Origin: Methanocella conradii HZ254
GTDB taxonomy: Archaea; Halobacteriota; Methanocellia; Methanocellales; Methanocellaceae
Assembly (NCBI RefSeq): GCF_000251105.1
Contig: NC_017034.1
Location: 744,001-808,000 of the forward strand
DNA length: 64,000 bases
Direction of reading: 5' to 3'
The notes beneath the pieces were generated by a model, which worked only from the letters and a program-made list of their open reading frames with translations, was not told where the DNA came from and ran no database searches. A program made the translations under genes and the position numbers. Position 1 is the stretch's first letter, and the number at the start of each line of letters is the position of its first letter. Shown one piece after another: positions 52,123-60,917 of the stretch.

Positions 52123-53202
52123 TCACCTGTCAAAGCATTCTATGCACGGGTCGAACGTTATCGTGATGAACCCCACGTCGGCCAGCTGCGCCCCCTTGAT
52201 TAGCGGGACGATGCCTATGCCGTTGGCATACGTGGAGGTCCTTATCTTCACCCGGTCGAGCTCCTTGGATTTCTTGCCCCTCACGAAGTAGAACAATTCG
52301 CCCCTCGGCGCCTCCACCCTGGCGAAGTTCTCGCCATCGGGCATGGACCTGGACTTGGCAAAGAGCTCGTCAGGCGCGCCGTCCAGCAATGGCAGGCATT
52401 GCCGGATGATGTCTATTGACTGGAAGAGCTCCCTGACCCTTACCATGGTTCGTGCCCAGCAGTCGCCTCCCTTCTCCACGACCGGGGTAACCTTGATCTC
52501 CTTGTAGAGCAGGTAAGGGGCTACCGCACGGACGTCGTATGGGACGTTGCTTCCCCTGGCCACAGGGCCGACCACGCACAGGTCCTCGGCCATCTTCTGG
52601 CTCATCACTCCAACGCCCTGCATCCTCTGCCTTATCGTATAGCTGTTAACGACCATCTTCTCCAGGTCATGGCACCTCTTCTCCATCACGTCGCAGAAGC
52701 TCGATATCTCCTTTGCCATCTCCGGGCCGATGTTCCTGGTCACCCCGCCAACGATGTTAATCCCGTGGAGCACCCGGTTCCCCGTGGTGCGCTCGAACAC
52801 GTCGAGCACCAGCTCCCTGTCCTTGAAGCTTTGCATGAACAGGTTCTCGAACCCAATGGCCTCCAGTGTCAGCCCGATGGCGAGCAGGTGGCTGTGAAGC
52901 CTCTCAAGCTCAAGCATGATGGTCCGTATAATCGCGGCACGCCTGGGAACCTCCAGGCCCATCGTGCCCTCGACCGCCAGGCAATAGCACGTCGAGTGGT
53001 GCTGAGTACAAATAGCACACACCCTCTCCGAAAGGTAGGCGGCCTTATTGTAGTCCCACTCGAACTTCTTCTCCAATCCTCTATGGACGTAGCCCGCCTC
53101 CAGCTCCGCGTCCTTCACCACCTCGCCGTCCAATGTCAGCTTCAAGCGGAGAGGCTCTATCCAGACGGGGTGCTGCGGGCCAAACTGAACAACTGTCCTC
53201 AT
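52123..53202 (-). CDS. echE: Ech-type hydrogenase large subunit, [NiFe] catalytic
   Basis: A 359-residue catalytic subunit. The two Cys pairs that hold the NiFe centre are present: RVCAICTQHHS near the N-terminus and DPCIECFDR at the C-terminus. This separates it from complex I NuoD, which lacks them. Other family motifs: EAGYVHRGLEK, LELERLHSHLLAIG and EAPRGELFYFVRG. It couples proton reduction or H2 oxidation to ferredoxin. The C-terminal end keeps only DR after the last Cys region, so the tail removed on maturation is almost absent, as in Ech-type enzymes. Confidence 0.93.
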   Translation of the reverse strand: MRTVVQFGPQHPVWIEPLRLKLTLDGEVVKDAELEAGYVHRGLEKKFEWDYNKAAYLSERVCAICTQHHSTCYCLAVEGTMGLEVPRRAAIIRTIMLELERLHSHLLAIGLTLEAIGFENLFMQSFKDRELVLDVFERTTGNRVLHGINIVGGVTRNIGPEMAKEISSFCDVMEKRCHDLEKMVVNSYTIRQRMQGVGVMSQKMAEDLCVVGPVARGSNVPYDVRAVAPYLLYKEIKVTPVVEKGGDCWARTMVRVRELFQSIDIIRQCLPLLDGAPDELFAKSRSMPDGENFARVEAPRGELFYFVRGKKSKELDRVKIRTSTYANGIGIVPLIKGAQLADVGFITITFDPCIECFDR

Positions 53203-53203
53203 C

Positions 53204-53539
53204 TTAAGACCTCCTCAGCGGGGCTTTCAGGCTCGGATGCAGGAAAAAGCGTCCCGGCACTCCTTTCACCTTCAGCCCGAACATCTCGGATAGCTCGTTC
53301 TCGGCGATGTAGGCTGCTGGCATGAGCGGCGTGATGCTCTCGACCTCCTCGTTCCCGCCCTTCTTGGGCACGACTATGCGGTATACCTCCGTGCTGTTCA
53401 CGCCTGTGCTGAAGAAGTATAGCACCTCTATATTCTCCCCTGCGTCTGCCCCTACAATCGTGATGAGACGGGCGCCGCGCGCTTTTAAATTGTTCACAAT
53501 GCCCTGAAGCTCGGACTGCGTGACCGTCTTAGACTCCAT
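53204..53539 (-). CDS. echD: Ech-type hydrogenase subunit D (NuoC-like)
   Basis: A 111-residue subunit. ARLITIVGADAGENIEVLYFFS and VESITPLMPAAYIAENELSEMFGLKVKGVPG match the NuoC/30-kDa family, ending shortly after the conserved E-x-x-D/E-x-F-G region. ATG 53539 overlaps the echC stop (TAATG). It lies between the small and large hydrogenase subunit genes and connects them structurally. Confidence 0.9.
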   Translation of the reverse strand: MESKTVTQSELQGIVNNLKARGARLITIVGADAGENIEVLYFFSTGVNSTEVYRIVVPKKGGNEEVESITPLMPAAYIAENELSEMFGLKVKGVPGRFFLHPSLKAPLRRS

Positions 53540-53997
53540 TATGCCGCCCCCTTCTTCTCGCTTAAAAGCTTTCTCTCCTTCTCGTTCAGGATGTCGAGAG
53601 CCAGCACGAGGCCGTCTATTATCGCCTCCGGGCGCACGTTGCACCCTGGCACATACACGTCGACGGGTATTACCTTGTCCACCGAGCCACAGTGGCCATA
53701 GCATCCCTGGTATATCCCACCTGTGCTCGCACAGGTGCCCACCGCGATTACGACCTTCGGGTCGGGCATCTGGTCGTACAGGTTTTTGATTATCTCCTTA
53801 TACTTAAGGCTCACAGGCCCTACTACGAGCATGATGTCCGCGTGCTTCGGGTTGCCGGTGCTCATCACGCCGAACCTGCTTATATCGTAGCGGGGCGCCA
53901 GGCACGCTAAAAGCTCTATGTCGCAGCCGTTACAGCCGCCAGTGCCCACGTGGATGACCCACGGCGACTTCTTTCTCGCCAGCTCGGTCAGGCTCAT
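53539..53997 (-). CDS. echC: Ech-type hydrogenase small subunit
   Basis: A 152-residue NuoB-like subunit. GTGGCNGCDIELLA gives two Cys ligands, VGTCASTGGIYQG a third and VPGCNVRPEAI the fourth of the proximal [4Fe-4S] cluster. It passes electrons from the ferredoxin subunit to the NiFe site. ATG 53997 overlaps the echB stop as ATGA and is 6 nt from GGAGGTG; an upstream GTG at 54006 is less likely. Confidence 0.92.
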   Translation of the reverse strand: MSLTELARKKSPWVIHVGTGGCNGCDIELLACLAPRYDISRFGVMSTGNPKHADIMLVVGPVSLKYKEIIKNLYDQMPDPKVVIAVGTCASTGGIYQGCYGHCGSVDKVIPVDVYVPGCNVRPEAIIDGLVLALDILNEKERKLLSEKKGAA

Positions 53998-54881
53998 GCT
54001 ATCCACCTCCCCGTCGCGATGATATAAATCAAATTCAATGCCAGCAATGCCATCCCTACTATGAATACTTGTTTGAGCATCTGGTCCACCCTGAGCCTGG
54101 CCGTCAGGTTATCCACCACGATGAGGAAGACGTAGGCTGCGGCCATTAGCAATGCCTGCATGGCCCAGCCAGGCAGGAGCCAGAAGCCCTTCACATAGAA
54201 TAAGCTCACGAACCAGAGCACGAAGATGAGCTCGAAGAAGTGTGCTATGTAGAGCAGCCCCAGGTACTTGCCCGAGTACTCGGTCTCAGGGCCCTGGGCT
54301 ATCTCCTGGTGGGCCTCCGATATGTCGAACGGCGACTTCCGGGCCTTTATGGGGAGTATGACGAAGATCGCCAGGAGCGCCAGGGGTAGCGTGAACAGCA
54401 GCGGCTCCGACGCCTTGAATATGGCGTCGGTCTCGAAGCTCCCCGTCACGAGCCTGATGAGGAACACCGCGAAGAGCAGGATTGGCTCGTAGGTGAGCAT
54501 CTGCATCAGCTCCCTCGTCGCCCCCATGTACCCGAACTGCGAGCGCGTGCTGTAACCGGCCAGCACCAGGAATATGAAAGACAGGCCGAAGATGAAGGTG
54601 GTTATAAGCAGGTCGTACTTGAATAGCAGGAGCGCCAGGCTCAATATCACCGTAAACAGGTACGCGCACCCGAAGACCAGGTACGTCTTATTAACCACCT
54701 TATCCTCCTTGCCGAAGAGCTTGAGCACGTCGTAGAACGGCTGGACTATGGGCGGGCCAGCACGGTTTTGTATCCTGGCGGTGACCTTGCGGTCTATGCC
54801 TATGAGCAGGCCGCCGATGAAAGGCGACAGGATGAGTATGGCAAGCGGTATCAGGTAGTCAAGCATTCCTTCTGCCATCAT
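53994..54881 (-). CDS. echB: Ech-type hydrogenase membrane subunit B (NuoH-like)
   Basis: A 295-residue protein with about eight membrane helices. RKVTARIQNRAGPPIVQPFYDVLKLF is the NuoH quinone/ion-channel entry motif and KARKSPFDISEAHQEI the highly conserved loop. It anchors the soluble arm to the membrane and forms part of the ion path. It overlaps echA by 4 nt and echC by 4 nt. Confidence 0.93.
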   Translation of the reverse strand: MMAEGMLDYLIPLAILILSPFIGGLLIGIDRKVTARIQNRAGPPIVQPFYDVLKLFGKEDKVVNKTYLVFGCAYLFTVILSLALLLFKYDLLITTFIFGLSFIFLVLAGYSTRSQFGYMGATRELMQMLTYEPILLFAVFLIRLVTGSFETDAIFKASEPLLFTLPLALLAIFVILPIKARKSPFDISEAHQEIAQGPETEYSGKYLGLLYIAHFFELIFVLWFVSLFYVKGFWLLPGWAMQALLMAAAYVFLIVVDNLTARLRVDQMLKQVFIVGMALLALNLIYIIATGRWIA

Positions 54882-56770
54882 ATCACCGCCGCCGCGAACA
54901 AGGCTATCATAAGCAGCACTCCTACAGGGTCGAGGTATTTCAGCGACACGCCCTCCCCTATGATGTCCTGGAAGTACCCCCCGCCAAGCTCGGGCTCCTC
55001 ACCGGTGCCGCAGGCATAGGTATGGGTTATAGCCGTCTTAGGCACCTTTATGGCGACCACTGGCACCAGTATTATTATCAGGAATGCGATGAGGAATCCC
55101 AGGGGCGAGAAGCCTCCGATGGCGCTCTGGATGCTCCAGCCCGTCACGAGCTTCGAGGGCTCGAGCCCGTAGACCGGTGGCAGGCTGATAAGGCTGCTGA
55201 AGAAGAGCGTGGTGAGCGCCACGGTCACGAACACGCCAAGCCCCAGGACTATTAGGGGTAGTTCCATGTACCACTCGTGGTGCTCGGGCTTTATCTCGGT
55301 GAACGGCTTAGTGGCGAGCAGCTTTCCGGCCCAGCGCGAGTAATAGAACACCGAGAAGATGCTGCCGAATATTATGAAGAATATGTCCACTAGCGACAGG
55401 CTAATTGAGGTGAAGGTGGACACGGACTGGAACGCGAGCCACTTGCCAACGAACACGCCGAACGGGGGCGCCATCAGCGATATCAATCCCACGACCATGA
55501 TGTAGGCCACGAGGGGCATCCTCGCGACCAGCCCCTCCATGGACTCGATGTCCCTCGCCCCAATGTCATGCTGCACCTTGCCCACGCACAGGAACAATAG
55601 GCCCTTTGAGACGGCGTGGAATGCCAGCAGGGCGACCGCCGCGGTGAGCGCAAGCCCCGTGTTGATGCCGGTACACATGGCTATCAGGCCGAGGTAGCTT
55701 ATGGTCGAGTACGCCAGGATGCGCTTTGAGTCGGTCTGGCTTAGCGCTAATAGGGCGCAGAACATGAACGAGAACCCGCCTATCACCGCTATCATCGTGG
55801 ACACGTAGCTCCCGATTATGAAGGGCGCGAGCCTTATCAGGAGGTACACTCCGGCGTTGACCATCGTCGAGGAGTGGAGCAGGGCGGACACCGGCGTTGG
55901 TGCCACCATTGCGCCGGTCAGCCACGAGTTGAAGGGCATTAGGGCGGACTTGGTGAACGCCCCGAATGCCAGGAAGGCGAAGGGGAGCGCTATGGCCCCG
56001 GCGGGCAGGAGGCTCTGGCCTGCGCCAGAGGCTATCTCGGAGAGGAAAGTAGTCCCATAGACATGCTCGATTAGCACGATGCCGCAGATTAGCGACACCC
56101 CGCCGAGCAGGTTCATCCAGAGCGCCCTGTCTGACGCCTTGATGGACGCCTCGTCCCTGTAGTGCCTTATCAGCAGGAACGAGCAGAGCGTGGTGACCTC
56201 CCAGAAGAAGAACATCCAGGCGAGGTCATTGGCGAACACCAGGGCGTTCATGTCCCCAAGGAAGACCATCATGGCCAGGAAGAAGGACGATGCGTGCTTG
56301 TCCCCCCTCATGTAGCCTATTGAGTATATGAGTATGAGCGAGCCTATTATCGAGACGATGAGGCCCATCACGATTGCGAGCTGGTCAATCACGAACGTGG
56401 CCGCCCCGGCATGGGCTGCCTTTGGCATGAAGAGCTCCAGATAGGTGAGGGGTATAAGCTGTAAGATGGCCAGGAGTACTGCTTTATACTCCTTATCCTT
56501 CCATCCATACCACAGGAACGTCAATAGCAATAGATAATCGAGCACGAGTATAATTGGAGAGATGGGGATGCTCAGCCCCACCAAATCGATAGACTCGACG
56601 GTTATTAGCTGGGAACCGCCGGACAGCACCAGTAGGGAGGCTACCGTGAGCACGATGGCGCCGAGGATGACGACGTATTTCTTCACCTCGTAGCCAGGCG
56701 CCAGGTAGCATATAATGCCGAACAACGCCGGCACTATTGTCATAGATAGCAATAGTAGCGACCCATCCAT
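54878..56770 (-). CDS. echA: Ech-type hydrogenase membrane subunit A (NuoL-like)
   Basis: A 630-residue polytopic antiporter-like subunit with ~16 helices. LIYSIGYMRGDKHASSFFLAMM, FLAFGAFTKSALMPFNSWL (Lys in the proton path) and HSSTMVNAGVYLLIRL are NuoL/MrpA motifs. It moves protons or sodium ions in concert with hydrogen chemistry. ATG 56770 follows GGTG and has no family-like residues before it. It opens the operon and is divergent from the HAD gene. Confidence 0.92.
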   Translation of the reverse strand: MDGSLLLLSMTIVPALFGIICYLAPGYEVKKYVVILGAIVLTVASLLVLSGGSQLITVESIDLVGLSIPISPIILVLDYLLLLTFLWYGWKDKEYKAVLLAILQLIPLTYLELFMPKAAHAGAATFVIDQLAIVMGLIVSIIGSLILIYSIGYMRGDKHASSFFLAMMVFLGDMNALVFANDLAWMFFFWEVTTLCSFLLIRHYRDEASIKASDRALWMNLLGGVSLICGIVLIEHVYGTTFLSEIASGAGQSLLPAGAIALPFAFLAFGAFTKSALMPFNSWLTGAMVAPTPVSALLHSSTMVNAGVYLLIRLAPFIIGSYVSTMIAVIGGFSFMFCALLALSQTDSKRILAYSTISYLGLIAMCTGINTGLALTAAVALLAFHAVSKGLLFLCVGKVQHDIGARDIESMEGLVARMPLVAYIMVVGLISLMAPPFGVFVGKWLAFQSVSTFTSISLSLVDIFFIIFGSIFSVFYYSRWAGKLLATKPFTEIKPEHHEWYMELPLIVLGLGVFVTVALTTLFFSSLISLPPVYGLEPSKLVTGWSIQSAIGGFSPLGFLIAFLIIILVPVVAIKVPKTAITHTYACGTGEEPELGGGYFQDIIGEGVSLKYLDPVGVLLMIALFAAAVI

Positions 56771-56807
56771 ACAAACACCAGGCGTGATGAGTATTACATA
56801 GTAAATC

Positions 56808-56818
56808 ATTATATTTAT
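56808..56818 (-). promoter_or_regulatory. TATA box of the ech operon
   Basis: TTATAAATATA, read on the minus strand, lies about 38-48 nt upstream of the echA ATG. Upstream on the same strand is an AT-rich segment. Nothing else resembles an operator. Confidence 0.5.
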
Positions 56819-56898
56819 AATCAGTGGCAAGGGCAGGTCATCGCCCCGACTTCGTTTGCGGAAAAGGTATTTAAGGATGGCCTAATTATCCTGGTTTG

Positions 56899-57564
56899 AT
56901 GACGATAAGGCTCGTGATAAGCGATTTCGACCGGACGTTTACGGATGGCACGCTTAGCGTGGAGGCGGGCCTCGTCGAGGCCATACGCAGGCTCAAGAAG
57001 AGGGGCGCGTCATTCTCCATCGTTTCGGGGAGAAGCTACGATTTCCTGGAGGATTATTGCGGGAGGCTGGACGGCCTGGTGGACTCTTTCGTGGCCGAGA
57101 ACGGGTGTATTGGCTGTTATGGCGGTAAGAAGTACATGATCGGTAATTGTGTGGACAGGGAGGCGGTCTTCGAGAGGCTCGAAAGCCTGGGGGTGCCATA
57201 CGGCCGTGGAGAGGTCATATTCTCGGTGGGGAGCTGCCACGAGCGGGAGCTAATGGATGCACTATCTAGCGTTGATAGTCTTTTTCATGTTATCCGGAAT
57301 GTTGACTCGCTGATGGTCCTGCCCAAAGGCGTTTCAAAGTCTTCCGGGGCGGCGTGGCTGGCCACCATGCACGGCGTGTCACGCGAGGAGACCGCCGCAA
57401 TAGGGGACGCGGAGAATGACGTACACCTGAGGAATGCATGCGGCCTGCTGGGGGCCGTGTCGAACGCAATACCCTCCATGAAAGAGGCGGCTGATTACGT
57501 GTGCAGGCAGGGCTACGGTAAAGGCCTCCAGGAGTTCATCGAGCATATTGAGCCGTTGATTTAG
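56899..57564 (+). CDS. HAD-superfamily phosphatase (Cof/SPP-like, archaeal)
   Basis: A 221-residue class IIB HAD phosphatase. Motif I ISDFDRTFTDG (the nucleophile and general acid Asp), motif II FSIVSGRSYDF, Lys in a MVLPKGVSKSSG segment and motif IV AAIGDAENDVHL are all in place. Archaeal relatives act on phosphoglycolate or sugar phosphates. It is 39 nt upstream of the GH15 gene and co-directional, suggesting a carbohydrate context. Start ATG 56899 (a TTG precedes it directly). Confidence 0.87.
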   Translation: MTIRLVISDFDRTFTDGTLSVEAGLVEAIRRLKKRGASFSIVSGRSYDFLEDYCGRLDGLVDSFVAENGCIGCYGGKKYMIGNCVDREAVFERLESLGVPYGRGEVIFSVGSCHERELMDALSSVDSLFHVIRNVDSLMVLPKGVSKSSGAAWLATMHGVSREETAAIGDAENDVHLRNACGLLGAVSNAIPSMKEAADYVCRQGYGKGLQEFIEHIEPLI

Positions 57565-57603
57565 GCTAAATCATTTTTATCGTGGGATTACGGATTTAGT
57601 TAT

Positions 57604-59364
57604 ATGTATGGGGTAATTGGGAACGGCGAGACCTGCGCCTTTATAAGCGTGTTCAGCTCGGTGGACTGGCTCTGCCTGCCCAGGTTCGACTCGCCCACAT
57701 TCTTCGCACGGGCGCTGGATAGCGTGAACGGCGGGTCGCTCATGCTATCGTATGAGATGGGCGGGGCGAAGACGCCGCTGGAGAGGGGAGAGCAGCGGTA
57801 CCTGGAGGACACGAACCTGCTTGAGACCACGAACCGGGTGGGCGCCGATACGGTTAGGGCGATCGACTTCATGCCCTTTAACAAGCGCAAGATGTGGCGC
57901 ATCCTGGGCATATCCGGGCCAGACTCGTTCAGGCTCGTCATGGAGGTGGACGCGAGGCCGGACTATAACCGTAAAAAGCCCTCGGTCGACATCCTGGACA
58001 ACGGCCTGCTGATCCATTCTCCCGGCCAGGCCTTACTCATAACCTCGTCGGAGAGGGCCTCGGTAAAGCGGAAAAGCCTGGCCTTCGAGGTCGAGCCGCC
58101 CATGGCCATCCCCGTGCTGCTCGCTTACGGCTCCACGCCCGAGGAGGCAAGGAAGGCGGCAGGCGGCTCCAGCTACCAGAGGGAATACCTGGAGTGCCTA
58201 AAGTTCTGGAGAGGCTACGCTGTAAGCGCCCTACCCGTGTTCGAGCTCAGCCCCAGGCTGCACTATTATTATATGCGCTCCTTGCTCGTGCTCAAGCTGC
58301 TGATGTATGATAAGACAGGGGCCATCCTGGCGGCTCCAACCACGTCTTTCCCGGAGATAGTGGGCGAGGACAAGAACTGGGACTACAGGTTTTGCTGGGT
58401 GAGGGATGGGGCGTATAGCGCGGAGGCGCTGGCGCTGGCCGGCCTCTTCGACGAGTCCAGGAAGATACTCGACTTTTTGCTGGGCATCGCGGAGAAGGAG
58501 GGTAAGCCCTATCCGCACCCGCTGGTCTCCATTGATGGGGACCTCCGGGGCACTGAGGAGGAGGAGATCGGCTCCCTCGTGGGGTTCGGGAACAGCCGGC
58601 CCGTCCGGATTGGAAATAAAGCCGTGGAGCAGAAGCAGAACGACCTCGAGGGAGAGGTGGTCCATTCTATATATGTCTTTTATAAATATTCCCGCCGTCA
58701 GGAGTACCTGGAGAGGCATTTCGAGGCCGTTAAGCGTATCGTGGAGTACGTGATGGGCCACTGGCGGGAGAAGGACGCGGGGATATGGGAGTTCAGGGGG
58801 CCCTATATGAATTATGTCCATAGCAAGACGATGTGCTGGGCTGCGCTTGAGTACGGGGGCCGCCTGGCGTCATCGATGGGCGAGAGGCGCCTCGCCAGCA
58901 GGTGGGGGCTGGAGGCCGAAAGGGTAAAGGTCGATATCATAAAAAATGGCTGGTCTGAGGAGAAAAAGTGCTTTAAGCGTGCCTATGAGGACGACTCGTA
59001 TGACGCATCGGTGCTGGCAATACCGCTCATGAACATGCTGCCCGTGGACGACCCCATGGTTCAGATGACCGTGAAGAGCATCACCGACCATCTTGGGACA
59101 GGGGGGCTGCTCAAGAGGTTTGCCGAGGAGCCAAACGCCTTCATGCTCTCCTCGCTGTGGCTCGCCCAGGTCATGGTGAAGAAGGGCAGGGCGGTAAACG
59201 CCCTGGACATCATTAATAGGGCGGCGCGCTACGCTTCCAGCGACCTGGGGCTGTTCGCAGAAGAGTACGACATGTACTACCAGCGCCTGGTGGGAAACAT
59301 ACCCCAGTCGTTTTCACACGAGGAATTCATAAAGTCCATCAACTACCTGATGGGCAGGGGGTGA
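57604..59364 (+). CDS. Glycoside hydrolase family 15 (glucoamylase/trehalase-like)
   Basis: A 586-residue protein with the family's two-domain layout: an N-terminal beta-sandwich (MYGVIGNGETCAFISVFSSV, WLCLPRFDSPT) and an (alpha/alpha)6 barrel from ~210. The barrel has NWDYRFCWVRDGAYS, the catalytic-acid motif GIWEFRG (E396) and the second Glu near 553 (FAEEYD). Archaeal relatives hydrolyse alpha-glucans or trehalose. No signal peptide, so it acts in the cytoplasm. It is in a pair with the HAD gene and convergent with the GT4 gene. Confidence 0.9.
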   Translation: MYGVIGNGETCAFISVFSSVDWLCLPRFDSPTFFARALDSVNGGSLMLSYEMGGAKTPLERGEQRYLEDTNLLETTNRVGADTVRAIDFMPFNKRKMWRILGISGPDSFRLVMEVDARPDYNRKKPSVDILDNGLLIHSPGQALLITSSERASVKRKSLAFEVEPPMAIPVLLAYGSTPEEARKAAGGSSYQREYLECLKFWRGYAVSALPVFELSPRLHYYYMRSLLVLKLLMYDKTGAILAAPTTSFPEIVGEDKNWDYRFCWVRDGAYSAEALALAGLFDESRKILDFLLGIAEKEGKPYPHPLVSIDGDLRGTEEEEIGSLVGFGNSRPVRIGNKAVEQKQNDLEGEVVHSIYVFYKYSRRQEYLERHFEAVKRIVEYVMGHWREKDAGIWEFRGPYMNYVHSKTMCWAALEYGGRLASSMGERRLASRWGLEAERVKVDIIKNGWSEEKKCFKRAYEDDSYDASVLAIPLMNMLPVDDPMVQMTVKSITDHLGTGGLLKRFAEEPNAFMLSSLWLAQVMVKKGRAVNALDIINRAARYASSDLGLFAEEYDMYYQRLVGNIPQSFSHEEFIKSINYLMGRG

Positions 59365-60669
59365 CTAGCCGGTGAGCAGCGACTGTCCCGTGCCCGCGTG
59401 GCCCTTCAGCCTATTCTGAAGGTATATGGTGTCATATATCTCGCAGTGCTCGCGGAAGCCCCTGTCAACGCAGAAGCGCTCGCAGACTATCTTCTTGCCA
59501 TTCTCTCCCATCTGCATTCTAAGCTCGGGGCTCTCGATGAGGGCGATGATGCAACTAGCAAGCTCCATGTGGTCGGTAGGCCTGAACAGCAACCCGTTCA
59601 TGCCATCCACTATCTGCTCGGGGATGCCGCCCACGTTGGAGCCGATCACGGGCTTGCCGAAGCACATCGCCTCTGAAATCACCAAGCCGAAGCCCTCGTT
59701 GATGGAGGGCTGTACCAGCATGTCGCAGGCATCATAAGCCTTTAAGAGGCCCTCCTGGCTCACCTTGCCCAAGAATTTTACCTTGCCGGCAAGCCCATAT
59801 TCCTCTACCATCGCCTCTAATTCCTCGAGACGGTTGGCGCGGCCGATGAACTTTTTCGTCAGCGAGCCATTGCCTATGAATACGCACGACGTGTCCGGGT
59901 GCTTCTTGATCACTTCCGCCATCGCCATTATGAGGTATTCCTGCCCCTTCCTGGGGTCAATCCTCGAAACGCACAACACCAGGCTATCGCCGTCAGGGAT
60001 GCCATACTTCGCCCTGAAGTCGTTCTCCCCATGAAAGGCGTACTCGTCAGTATCGATGAACGGGTTTATCCTGGCCACCTTCTCGGGGTCCATGCCGCTG
60101 GCGATGGCCGTGCGCATGTACTCGTCCGTAGAAAACACCACCCTGTCATAGTAGCGCATATACCTGACCAGGAACTCCCTCCACTCCGGCGGAGTCGCCT
60201 CGGTGAACGGTATGTGCCAGGTGAATATAGCAGGAACGTCCACGTCGCCCCGTATGAGGAAGGCCAGGGGCATCACCTGGAAGTCGTGGACGTGCGGGAG
60301 TTCGAACTTTTCCGCCTCGTATACCTGCCGCACCTTCTCGTACATGCTCAGGTTGAACCCCAGGAACTCGGGGTAGCCCAGGCTGAACCTGTCGTCGAGT
60401 GAGGCAGCCTTCCTTCCGTGGGTGACGTCTATGATGAGCTCCTTGAACCTGAAGTACCCATCTATGGACTCCTGCATGCCCTCTAGATCGGACATTCGGT
60501 ACACTTTGACCCCGTCGATGACCTCGTAGTCGGGCATGTCCGGCGTCCTCAGGTGGACCGCAACCACCTCGTCCCCTCTCGAGATTAGCTTTTTGCCAAG
60601 CGATAGTAAATATCGCGTAACGCCGCCAATGTATGGGTAAAAGGATTGGGAGACGAAACAAACTTTCAT
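59365..60669 (-). CDS. Glycosyltransferase family 4
   Basis: A 434-residue GT-B transferase. FYPYIGGVTRYLLSLGKKL is the acceptor-side glycine loop, VSRIDPRKGQEYLI the donor motif and QPSINEGFGLVISEAMCFGKPVIG the E-x7-E nucleotide-sugar motif. Retaining GT4 enzymes include trehalose and glycogen synthases as well as cell-surface glycosyltransferases. Facing the GH15/HAD pair, it may take part in alpha-glucan or trehalose metabolism; this is inference. Its 3' end abuts the GH15 stop with no gap. Confidence 0.9.
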   Translation of the reverse strand: MKVCFVSQSFYPYIGGVTRYLLSLGKKLISRGDEVVAVHLRTPDMPDYEVIDGVKVYRMSDLEGMQESIDGYFRFKELIIDVTHGRKAASLDDRFSLGYPEFLGFNLSMYEKVRQVYEAEKFELPHVHDFQVMPLAFLIRGDVDVPAIFTWHIPFTEATPPEWREFLVRYMRYYDRVVFSTDEYMRTAIASGMDPEKVARINPFIDTDEYAFHGENDFRAKYGIPDGDSLVLCVSRIDPRKGQEYLIMAMAEVIKKHPDTSCVFIGNGSLTKKFIGRANRLEELEAMVEEYGLAGKVKFLGKVSQEGLLKAYDACDMLVQPSINEGFGLVISEAMCFGKPVIGSNVGGIPEQIVDGMNGLLFRPTDHMELASCIIALIESPELRMQMGENGKKIVCERFCVDRGFREHCEIYDTIYLQNRLKGHAGTGQSLLTG

Positions 60670-60917
60670 ATGAGAAATTCTCGCGTTTCGGGCTAAATAT
60701 GTTGGTCACGTAAAAACATGTAAAAAATGGCCAGATTTACGTTTAAAGCGTTAATATGTCGTATTAATTAATGGTTAGATAAATTTTTCTGTTTTTACCG
60801 TGGGAGCAGTCACACCAATGGATTATGACATATAAAAAAATAGTGTACTTTGTGCTAGCTTCGTGCACCTTGTGGTGAACTAGATAGTGTTGTTCCTCGT
60901 GGTGCCATGGTTGATTT

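Noticed and set aside
51713..56770. Complex I / Fpo-type dehydrogenase reading of the membrane operon
   Set aside because: The large subunit keeps both NiFe Cys pairs and only six genes are present, which fits Ech; complex I-type proteins lack these cysteines.
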